A stretch of DNA of 64,000 bases from Thermoplasmata archaeon (GTDB lineage Archaea > Thermoplasmatota > Penumbrarchaeia > JAEHCK01): the NCBI GenBank assembly GCA_020696345.1, contig JAEHCK010000008.1:1-64000 (forward strand), read 5' to 3'. Below the pieces are notes generated by a model. The model saw nothing but the letters and a program-made list of their open reading frames with translations, was not told the DNA's origin and made no database searches. Each line of letters starts with the position of its first letter. Within the stretch, counting starts at the first letter, position 1. A program made the position numbers and the translations under genes. Positions 17,261 to 24,973 of this stretch are shown here, in pieces.

Positions 17261-18496
17261 AACAATTCGAAAGTCCCTGGTCAGCATATGCAATTCACGC
17301 TCTTCTAATATACACGGGTCAATGGGGATAAGTAGCCGTGCATTGCTGCCCATTACACAATCGTTTAATGAATGAACTAGATTTAAAATAGTTTTAAAAC
17401 CGTTCTGCTCAATTAAATATTCGATCCCTTCAAGTAAAATCACTGCATTATTATTTTCCTTTATGAACTTATCAATTATCGTATTCAATTTAAGTAAGAA
17501 TGTTGGCGCCACCACATTTTTTTTAACGGAGGCATCGGTTGATAACCAGTATAGAGGTATTTTTTCTAATTGAAAATCCCCTCTGATCCGTTCTGGATGC
17601 ATACGAGTTATACATAACCCATGAAAATCTTTTTTAAGAAGCTCCTTAAAGATCTTGAAACTTTGTTCTGGCTTCTCCTCCTTTATGACATATCCAGCAC
17701 CGGGTTTTATCTGGAAATCGTTTATTTTTACCGAGAGTAATTTCGACAATCTGTATTTTCCAGGAACCTTGGGTCGCATTACAGTTCGCTTTGGTGTAAT
17801 TGCATTAGGTTTTTGTACCTGTGCAAAACACCCCATCCCCATTGGACTTCCCACAGCTGGACCATGACCATGATCTAGACCTAGACCAGCTTGTCCATTT
17901 ACGTTCACTGATGGTGCTATAATTTGCTTGGGTGTTACCAGAGGTGATTTTGGAAGAGATTTAACGATTAAGTAACCCAGTTTAAAAAATGCATTCTCTA
18001 CATTCTCACCGGTTTTTGCACTGGTAAAATAACAATTTACTCCCTCTTTTTTAATAAATTCTTCAAACTCTTTAGTATTAACTTTAATCTTCTTTTGTAA
18101 ATCAATTTTATTTGCAAGGTACATGATCGGGACTTTACCACATACCGAAAATAGCTTATTTTTCCAGTCAAGTAAATTAGCAAAAGTTTCTGGCCGAGTT
18201 ATATCACAAACGATCAGTGCACCTTGAGAGAGCTTTAAATATTTATCCAAAGGAAAATTGATCATTTTGTGACCCATAATATCCCAGATCATTGTTGTAA
18301 GTGCATAATCCGGACCATTATTGAGGTTATTTATTTGCATAACTTTCCTAGAAATTCTCGCACCAATGGTATGGATATAACTATCTGAAAACGAATTGAA
18401 AATATATTGCTGTATAAGGGTGGTCTTACCAACGCAAGGGTCGCCTATCAAGCAGATCTTAACCTTAATTCGTTTTAAATTTTTCATGCCGATCAT
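17249..18496 (-). CDS. Ras/Rab-like small GTPase fused to a DUF835 domain
   Basis: A 415-residue two-domain protein. Residues ~10-180 are a Ras-superfamily GTPase: P-loop GDPCVGKTT with Lys24, switch-I Thr in YIHTIGARI, WDIMGHK near 71, ANKIDL near 127 and TSAKTGE near 156. Residues ~185-250 are a Gly/His/Pro-rich linker. Residues ~265-410 match DUF835, with GLCITRMHPERIRGDF, IPLYWLSTDA, NNAVILLEGIEYLI and the LLIPIDPCILEERELHMLTRDF end. DUF835 proteins are common in euryarchaea and usually sit on membrane sensors. The fusion suggests a GTP-switched regulatory protein, perhaps for signalling or cell polarity. WDxxG here has Gly-His instead of the Gly-Gln of Ras, so intrinsic hydrolysis may be slow. 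It is convergent with the DUF457 gene. Confidence 0.87.
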   Translation of the reverse strand: MIGMKNLKRIKVKICLIGDPCVGKTTLIQQYIFNSFSDSYIHTIGARISRKVMQINNLNNGPDYALTTMIWDIMGHKMINFPLDKYLKLSQGALIVCDITRPETFANLLDWKNKLFSVCGKVPIMYLANKIDLQKKIKVNTKEFEEFIKKEGVNCYFTSAKTGENVENAFFKLGYLIVKSLPKSPLVTPKQIIAPSVNVNGQAGLGLDHGHGPAVGSPMGMGCFAQVQKPNAITPKRTVMRPKVPGKYRLSKLLSVKINDFQIKPGAGYVIKEEKPEQSFKIFKELLKKDFHGLCITRMHPERIRGDFQLEKIPLYWLSTDASVKKNVVAPTFLLKLNTIIDKFIKENNNAVILLEGIEYLIEQNGFKTILNLVHSLNDCVMGSNARLLIPIDPCILEERELHMLTRDFRIVKKM

Positions 18497-18847
18497 TGCT
18501 CATTTGAAATTATTATTTTAAACCAGAATAAATGCATGATAAAGCCTAAAGCTCATAGTAATTCATGTCGGTTTCTACTCCAATTCTCTTCACTTAATCT
18601 ATAATTATAATCCTACATATATATTTCTATCTATATTGTAGAATTACCACAAAATGTCAATAAAAATATAATTATATCTTTAAAACTTTAAGACAAAAAA
18701 CATAGATCAACAACAGGTTGTATAATTTCAAAAGTAAAATCTTAAACCACAACAATTTTTTATAAAAAATGCATTACAAATAACTCAGAATTCTTACCCA
18801 GTCAAAAGTATACTTTTTCATTTTACATTTTGACTTTTATTATGCTA
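18497..18847. repeat. AT-rich spacer with dispersed repeat copy 3
   Basis: About 18,727-18,812 matches the 20-130 and 10,352-10,475 repeats but is missing the internal ttgtctg...cttaaa segment. The rest (18,497-18,726) is AT-rich and likely holds the GTPase promoter. No gene is evident. Confidence 0.6.
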
Positions 18848-21010
18848 TCACCCACCGGAGATCAATGGAAGTACGAGGTAGAGTGCAATAATCGTGCCCA
18901 TAATAGCTTCTCCAACTATCATACCTGTTGCCATCATATATGAGTCTAACAGTTTTAAAGTCCTTTTCCGCTCGGTCCATTTTTCTGCTTTGGCTTGTGG
19001 TTCAACGATCTTTTTCTCCCATAGATCGCGACCTGCGCCACCCAGAAGCATTGGTATCTGTATTCCCAGTGGTAAATACATGCCCAGGCCAAATGCAGTA
19101 CCCATGCCGATCAACAATTCGATAAAGATACCCAGGATTATCCCAATGAAAAACACGGAAAGATCGACCTGGCCCACCATCAATATTTTTGCAAAAAGCT
19201 CGAATGCATGAGCCTGTGGCGCCGCAAGATTAAGCACACCCGTGCTTAAGCCAATTGACAGCACGACTCCGGATAAAGCCGCTATTATCGCGCCAGGAAT
19301 AATGCCCGGCGTCAGGGCTTTGACCAGGTGATAGGGCCTATTACCACAATATATACCATTTTTAAAATTCAATATGATGTCCCCGGACATAGAGATCGCG
19401 CCGCCAAACACGGTGGTGCCGACCAAAGCCATGATCAAGATCATACCTCTGCTCATGTGTAGACCGATCGCATCTAACCCGACAAATGTACTGACTAACA
19501 TTAATAGAACAATGAATGAAGTTGCCGATACGGGCTCGGTACCTGTTTCACCCATAACTTTTACGGCAATTGCACCTAAAAAGAAAGTTGTACTAACTAA
19601 CAGTGCTGAAAAAACAAATGATTGGATAACTGGAAACCCGCCTACCAAAAAGACGATCCCAACGCCAAAGAACGTTACAATTATCATTGCCTTAATATGA
19701 GATAGTGGCCATTCATACCATCCCTTGTATGGAATGAATATTTTTTTTCCCACGCTCTTTTTTCCACCCCCGGTTCCATCACCACCATCCGAGTCGCCTC
19801 CTTTACTGGCTTTCACCATATCAACGGTAACCGTTTTAAAGACCGGAGCCATTTTAATGAGCGCTGTAAACCCTGCGCCAAGTATACAACCAATTGCCAT
19901 GATACGAGCGATATCATACCCGGCATAGGCAGGGGTAAGGGGTAAATTTATCAGTTCGGGGTGAAAAATTCCCCAGCAGTTGTTGATCGCAACGGTCGTG
20001 CCCGCCTCGGCATAATAATATGGCACGTTAAAATGAACGGCCAGAGGTATTACAACGAACCAAGTAAACGCGGTACCCAGAAAGATCAATAAGGCCACTT
20101 TAAATTTCATGAACCAGCCAAGACCGAATTGGATGGGGATCAAGGTGAAAGTAAAATGTGAATATTGCGCATCTGAAATGGGCTGCATGATATCTCCGTT
20201 TTGATAATATTCGCTCCCAAACATATGGTCGAGAATGGATCTTTTACCAATTGGGAAATCCCTAAAAAAAGTAAAGAATGCCACTGCGGATATCCAGAAA
20301 GACGCCAACCTGACAGACCTTTTTGCTTCCTTGGACTGTATTTTCCCCACGGTATTAGATAGGTCTAGTAATTTTACAGTGGCTTCGAACCCCGGGACAG
20401 GCAGGGGGTCTTCCACTAACCAAATTCTACGAAATATAATGAAATACAACACTCCAAGTATGCCACTCAATATTGTAGCAATAATTGCGATGAGGACAAT
20501 ACTGGCTGGAATTATAGGCATATATGCGCCGGCCTCACCGATCGAGGAGTCCCAGACTCGATATTCTTCACCTAAGAATCCACCAACCGCTAATAGATAG
20601 ATCGCAGGAAATGTAAAAACAAAGCCAGTACAGATCATTGCGGCACCATTACTTGCAGTACTGCTAACGTTAATTTCTGCTGGATTCCATTTTAAGGCCA
20701 GGCCGAGCAGGAACATAACGTACCATGACCCGGCAACTACCAGACCCACTTTTAAACCAACATACTGGTTGACCAGTGCAAATATTGACCCGATGAAGAT
20801 CGCAATAAAGATCTTTTTCCAGCTCCACGCGCTGAGTTTAAAACTCTCGGTACGGTTTTTCTCATCCAGATACTGTTCCAGAACACCCGTATTAAAATTT
20901 GCGAACATTTCGGTATCGAACCAGTTCAGTTCACCGGTCTCGATCTTACGTAAACCATCGGCGGTAACCGGTTGTCGGTATGCTGAACGCCTGACCTTGC
21001 CAACCATCAA
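18848..21010 (-). CDS. OPT-family oligopeptide/metal-chelate transporter
   Basis: A 720-residue integral membrane protein with about 15 hydrophobic segments, typical of the OPT superfamily. Conserved pieces are LNQYVGLKVGLVVAGSW near residue 80, WNPAEINVSSTASNGAAMICTGF near 110, LPVPGFEATVKLL near 205 and MGETGTEPVSATSFIVLLML near 490. Others are GAGRDLWEKKI near 660 and the final GEAIMGTIIALYLVLPLISGG. A Gly/Asp/Ser/Lys-rich cytoplasmic loop (~420) separates the two halves. OPT proteins take up oligopeptides or metal-siderophore complexes by proton symport; the substrate here is unknown. It is divergent from the archaeosortase-like gene across a tandem-repeat spacer. Confidence 0.9.
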   Translation of the reverse strand: MMVGKVRRSAYRQPVTADGLRKIETGELNWFDTEMFANFNTGVLEQYLDEKNRTESFKLSAWSWKKIFIAIFIGSIFALVNQYVGLKVGLVVAGSWYVMFLLGLALKWNPAEINVSSTASNGAAMICTGFVFTFPAIYLLAVGGFLGEEYRVWDSSIGEAGAYMPIIPASIVLIAIIATILSGILGVLYFIIFRRIWLVEDPLPVPGFEATVKLLDLSNTVGKIQSKEAKRSVRLASFWISAVAFFTFFRDFPIGKRSILDHMFGSEYYQNGDIMQPISDAQYSHFTFTLIPIQFGLGWFMKFKVALLIFLGTAFTWFVVIPLAVHFNVPYYYAEAGTTVAINNCWGIFHPELINLPLTPAYAGYDIARIMAIGCILGAGFTALIKMAPVFKTVTVDMVKASKGGDSDGGDGTGGGKKSVGKKIFIPYKGWYEWPLSHIKAMIIVTFFGVGIVFLVGGFPVIQSFVFSALLVSTTFFLGAIAVKVMGETGTEPVSATSFIVLLMLVSTFVGLDAIGLHMSRGMILIMALVGTTVFGGAISMSGDIILNFKNGIYCGNRPYHLVKALTPGIIPGAIIAALSGVVLSIGLSTGVLNLAAPQAHAFELFAKILMVGQVDLSVFFIGIILGIFIELLIGMGTAFGLGMYLPLGIQIPMLLGGAGRDLWEKKIVEPQAKAEKWTERKRTLKLLDSYMMATGMIVGEAIMGTIIALYLVLPLISGG

Positions 21011-21042
21011 GTAATTTGGTAATGTTTTAAACTAATTAAAAG

Positions 21043-21172
21043 TTGTCAAACGGGGATGGTAATCGTGATGAATTGATGCTGAACAGAAGCCTGGTTGAGT
21101 TGATGTTGAATAGAAACCAGGTTGAGTTGACGCTGAACAGAAGCCTGGTTGAGTTGATGTTGAATAGAAACC
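21043..21172 (+). repeat. 27-bp tandem array, left half (54-bp dimers)
   Basis: About four 27-bp units alternate two sequences, gttgagttgatgctgaacag... and gttgagttgatgttgaatag..., giving a 54-bp higher-order period. The reverse complement resembles the units of the right half at 21,172-21,387, so the two halves face each other. Both strands are open in several frames only because 27 is a multiple of three. Confidence 0.85.
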
Positions 21173-21387
21173 GGCTTCTGTCAATCGATAATCCATCACG
21201 GCTTCTGTCAATCGATAATCCATCACGGTTACTGTCAATCAACAATGAATCACGGCTACTGCCAATCAATAACTCATCACGGTTACTGTCAATCGATAAT
21301 CCATCACGGTTACTGTCAATCAACAATGAATCACGGCTACTGCCAATCAATAACTCATCACGGTTACTGTCAATCAACATCCCATTA
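21172..21387 (-). repeat. 27-bp tandem array, right half
   Basis: Eight units of 27 bp, typified by cggttactgtcaatcaacaa and cggctactgccaatcaataa, each ending in a catca/gaatca tail. Units 3-4 recur as units 6-7, showing an 81-bp duplication. The array is inverted relative to 21,043-21,172 and occupies the divergent promoter region of the OPT and archaeosortase genes. Confidence 0.85.
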
Positions 21388-21421
21388 AATTATATATACG
21401 AAAAACCAATGTATATGATCG

Positions 21422-22561
21422 ATGAGAGGAGAAGTTGATAAACTAAAGATCCTGCTCGCTTTGATCTTCATATTTCAAGGACTAAGCATTGCTGTTCTGG
21501 CACACCCTCTTGTAAATTACACCCATCCCGCCATGCGATTGGTCGGGGTATTTCTAATGGTGGCGGGGATATTGTATATTTATTTCAAGTACAAATTTGC
21601 CAGGGAAATAAAAGCCGTGCAAAAGGAAAAGGGCCATTTAGGTGCGGGTGCCCGTGCAGATAGATTAAAAAAACAAATAATGATGGGAAAAGCATACAAA
21701 AGGGCGGGAGGATCCAAACCCGAACCCGAGGATAAGAGCAAGAGCATCCTGACCAAATTTATGGAATGGATCTTTGAAAAGACCGAGGCGATCTCACCGT
21801 ATATGCTGCCAATAATCGGTGCGATCATCATCGATGCGGTCATAATTTATAATATCCTGATCCGAAGGGCCATTGAACTCCATGGCTTCGATGCAATTAC
21901 GATCGCATTCGGTGTAAGCGTAATATTGTATAATTACATACCAAAACAGTACAGTTTTGCCCGTGATTTTCTTGTATTCTTCCTGGGCCTTTTGTTTTTC
22001 ATTATGATCTTCCCGCCGATATTTTATGATTTTATGTTCGGAACGGGCGGTAATGCCGCGGTCACCAAGATCTTTCTGGGTGACCCGCTTGTAGGTTTGC
22101 TGAACCTTGGCGGTATAGAAAGCTCGAGCAAGATCATAATCTCAGGCTCAGATGGAAAGGAAACGGCCACCGTGTTCTTTGTTCTGGCAAACGGCAAACA
22201 AGCGGCCGTGGGTATTGCCGAAGGGTGTTCTGGCATATTTACGGCAAGTATATTTCTGTCCGCGTTCATTACATTTGTATTACTGGAATATCGAAGGTTC
22301 GATCGCAAGGTGGGGCTGGTGATCGGTCTGGGGATATTTACAACATATGCAGCAAACATCTTCAGGATGACGATAATTATTCTGGTGGGCCATTATTATG
22401 ACACCGATCCGGGTGATCTGGCGCACATGAGCTGGGCACATATAAACGCCGGTTGGTTGATCTTTCTAGCGTGGATAATACCGTTCTGGTTGCTGATGTA
22501 TAAATATTTGATGAAGAGCGATCTCGGCAATAGTGATGAGGGGGAGAAGAATGGGAAGTGA
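21422..22561 (+). CDS. Archaeosortase/exosortase-family transpeptidase
   Basis: A 379-residue multi-pass membrane protein with a cytoplasmic loop at residues ~70-120. It carries the exosortase/archaeosortase triad: Cys269 in AEGCSGIFTASIFLS, Arg315 in AANIFRMTIIILVGHYYD and His340 in SWAHINAGWLIFLAWIIPF. Family members cut surface proteins at a C-terminal signal (PGF-CTERM and relatives) and move them to a lipid anchor. The spacing and the late HxNAGW motif fit the archaeal group, but I cannot assign the exact subfamily. No protein in this window shows a clear recognition motif before its C-terminal helix, so substrates must lie elsewhere. A gaggag sequence overlaps the start codon region. 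Confidence 0.87.
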   Translation: MRGEVDKLKILLALIFIFQGLSIAVLAHPLVNYTHPAMRLVGVFLMVAGILYIYFKYKFAREIKAVQKEKGHLGAGARADRLKKQIMMGKAYKRAGGSKPEPEDKSKSILTKFMEWIFEKTEAISPYMLPIIGAIIIDAVIIYNILIRRAIELHGFDAITIAFGVSVILYNYIPKQYSFARDFLVFFLGLLFFIMIFPPIFYDFMFGTGGNAAVTKIFLGDPLVGLLNLGGIESSSKIIISGSDGKETATVFFVLANGKQAAVGIAEGCSGIFTASIFLSAFITFVLLEYRRFDRKVGLVIGLGIFTTYAANIFRMTIIILVGHYYDTDPGDLAHMSWAHINAGWLIFLAWIIPFWLLMYKYLMKSDLGNSDEGEKNGK

Positions 22562-22584
22562 CGACATAATAATAGAATTTGATT

Positions 22585-22705
22585 AGTTGTTCTATATTTC
22601 GATCAATTATTAGGATGTTGGACGTTTCGATTCATTGATAGGATGTTCTATATTTCGATTTATTATTAAAATGTTCTATAATACAATTAATTATTAGGAT
22701 GTCCT
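22585..22705 (+). repeat. 28-bp tandem repeat array, locus 1
   Basis: About four degenerate 28-bp units with the shared core aggatgttctatatttcg and an a/t-rich tail such as atttattatt. It begins about 24 bp after the archaeosortase stop. The same family recurs at 29,621-29,940 and 60,463-61,020. No inverted partner is visible at this locus. Confidence 0.8.
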
Positions 22706-23181
22706 AAAGTTAGGTCATGGGTTATAGGTCAGGGGTAAGGGGTCAAAATTCAGTTGTCTGTTGACAGTTGTTAGTTGAAGAATTTAATGAATTATGTATA
22801 GCCGTCTGGTCAGTTAGTCGGATGGTCGACTAGTAGACTGATAGACCGGTGGACTATCTCTCATTACCACTCAATGATTTCTGAATACTAAACCATTAAC
22901 CCATGAAGTAGTACTAGCATCTAACAACTGTTTGGATCAGGTGTTAGTTTGAGGAAATTCGCTGGTACCTAGCAACTGGCAACTAGCAACTAGCAACTGT
23001 TTGAGTCTGGGGTCAGGAGGAAAATCCCAAGCTCCAAATTCCAAGAAAAGGATAAAGCACATCTTTAGGCACCTTGCTGCCGGGGAACACCACCTTTTGG
23101 GCACATAATTGCCTAAGAAATCTCCAACTTAGGCACTCTACTGCCGAAAACTATATCTATGTGTATTATATTTTATAATAT
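22706..23181. repeat. Repeat-rich spacer without a gene
   Basis: It holds ggtca-type short repeats (22,710-22,760), the degenerate 8-bp tandem tract gtctggtc/agttagtc/ggatggtc (22,803-22,858) and a run of (ggcaact/agcaact) units at 22,970-23,000. A 21-bp sequence at 23,024-23,044 recurs exactly after the ATPase gene. Two related ttaggcac...ctgccg units lie at 23,069-23,150. I see no coding region. Confidence 0.55.
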
Positions 23182-24570
23182 ATGTCAATAAAAATGATGG
23201 ATCTGGTAACACAAAATAAATGGTGGAAAGGGGCGGACTGGGAGAAAGAAGATCCCGATCTGAAAAAAATAAATATATACTTAGAAAGGAACTTGATAGA
23301 CGTTAAGAGATCCCACCTGACAATATTAAGGGGGATAAGGCGCAGTGGAAAAACCGTTTATTTAAAAAAAATAGTAGGTAAACTCATCAAGGCGGGAGTG
23401 GATCCAAAAGATATTCTATATCTTTCCTGTGATAGATCGTCTAGGTCAAGGATCATAAATATTGCTAATGAGATAGTCATTAATAGAGGTGGTGGATATC
23501 TTCTATTGGATGAGATCACTTATATAGAAAATTGGGAGTTATTATTAAAAGAACTCTCAGAAAGAGGAGATTTCACCATCCTAGCAACCGGATCGAGTCC
23601 TATGGGTCTCAAATATAAGTGTGAGAGACTACCAGGTAGAGGAATTGAAGGTAATGAATACTATTTTAATCCATTTTCATTCAGAGAATTCATCAAGGTC
23701 TTAGTTAAAGTAGATCAGGATCAATTACCCCCATTAATTTCTGGCTCATTAGAGGAACTTAAAAATAACTTGGAGAATTCTTACTTTGACCCATCTAACC
23801 CAAATGTCTCCGAATTTAGTGCTTTTTACGAAGAGATTGAGAGGTTGTTTAGAATTCATATTCTCGCAGGAGGATTCCCGGAAGCAATATTGGATTATAT
23901 TAATAATAATAAAATTGAGATAAACACTTACGAAACGATCATTAGAACAATTCTTGCAACGATTTCTAAAGAGGGTAAGAGCGAGAATACAGCAAGAAAC
24001 TTATTAGAGATCTTGTTGAAAATAGGGGCCAATCGAGTCAGCTTTAGTGCACTTGAGAGGGAACTTGGTATTCATCATAATACTGTAATAGAATATCTTG
24101 AGTTATTGGAGGATTCTCGTATTATCTATGTTTTGAATTCATGGGATATAGCCAATAACAGGCAAGCACCCAAAAAACAAAAGAAGATTGTTTTTCAAAG
24201 CCCGTTAATACCTACGGCAATCTATCTTTATCTTAGAGGCGGTGGTTGGGAAGACGCTTTGGAGTTCGTTGATCGAAATCTTGAATGGCTCGTAGAGGAT
24301 ACTATTGCATCTCATGTTATCTGGTCGTATGAGAGACCTTTGTTAAAAGAAAAACATTCCTTTGCAGGTTATCATTATGGAAAAAAAGAATGTGACCTGG
24401 TACTCCGGATTAATGACCGATTCTTTGGCATTGAATCGAAATATGGTCATGTGAAAAAAACAAACTATCCTTTCAAGGTATTATATCTTTCAAAAGAAGA
24501 GCTTGGAACTGATATAGTGCCAACTTCTCTTTATCTATTAGGGTTGGAAAAAAGCTCACACAGCATTTAA
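23182..24570 (+). CDS. AAA ATPase with C-terminal DUF4143 domain
   Basis: A 462-residue protein of the AAA_14/DUF4143 family. The Walker A is LRGIRRSGKTVYLKK near residue 46-60, Walker B is GGYLLLDEITYIENW near 110 and sensor 1 is FTILATGSSPMGL near 137. A winged-helix-like region follows (VSFSALERELGIHHNTVIEYLELLEDSRIIYVLNSW, ~300-335). The C-terminal domain ends with a nuclease-like ECDLVLRINDRFFGIESKYG pattern (Asp, Glu, Lys spacing), which may be inactive. The role of the family is not settled, and many members are scattered as accessory genes. It is flanked by exact 21-bp direct repeats at 23,024 and 24,581. The ATG has a weak context in a TA-rich leader. Confidence 0.88.
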   Translation: MSIKMMDLVTQNKWWKGADWEKEDPDLKKINIYLERNLIDVKRSHLTILRGIRRSGKTVYLKKIVGKLIKAGVDPKDILYLSCDRSSRSRIINIANEIVINRGGGYLLLDEITYIENWELLLKELSERGDFTILATGSSPMGLKYKCERLPGRGIEGNEYYFNPFSFREFIKVLVKVDQDQLPPLISGSLEELKNNLENSYFDPSNPNVSEFSAFYEEIERLFRIHILAGGFPEAILDYINNNKIEINTYETIIRTILATISKEGKSENTARNLLEILLKIGANRVSFSALERELGIHHNTVIEYLELLEDSRIIYVLNSWDIANNRQAPKKQKKIVFQSPLIPTAIYLYLRGGGWEDALEFVDRNLEWLVEDTIASHVIWSYERPLLKEKHSFAGYHYGKKECDLVLRINDRFFGIESKYGHVKKTNYPFKVLYLSKEELGTDIVPTSLYLLGLEKSSHSI

Positions 24571-24973
24571 TTTATCGGATATCCCAAGCTCCAAATTCCA
24601 AACCCAAAAAAACGGTAGTATCCTTGATTAGACAGCTTTATCTCATCTGGCTAACATGAATAAGACCAGTAACCATTATGCGGTCTAATTTGGCACACTG
24701 CCAAAAAAACCATTAAGGTAAAGATTAGGGACTTAGATTAGACGCTTTGATTTAAATATTGAGTGGTGAATAAGAATACAAGCAGTAACTGGATGGAAAA
24801 TGCAAAGTTTCGAGTTCATCGGTATTTGTGCCATGGACATCGGAAGTCGTACCGAAATTATTAAATATTCCGATTGTGTTTTATTTTTTGAATATTTGAA
24901 AAATAATTATAAATAACTTTAAATATACATAATAAATAATTAAAAATGCTAAACGATTAAACCTAGGGGTGAC
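24571..24973. other. Spacer after the ATPase, no gene
   Basis: It starts with the second copy of the 21-bp direct repeat (24,581-24,601). Two gattaga(c)agcttt / gattagacgcttt units (about 24,626 and 24,734) and a small ttggcacactgccaa hairpin (near 24,692) follow. The last 100 bp are very AT-rich and probably hold the promoter of the large surface protein. Confidence 0.5.

Noticed and set aside
21036-21438. Open frames through the 27-bp repeats as repetitive proteins
   Set aside because: The unit length is a multiple of three, so all frames stay open; there is no ribosome binding site or signal, and the DNA inverts halfway.
23182-24570. A transposable element carrying the DUF4143 ATPase
   Set aside because: No transposase, terminal inverted repeats or target duplication beyond the 21-bp direct repeats can be seen.
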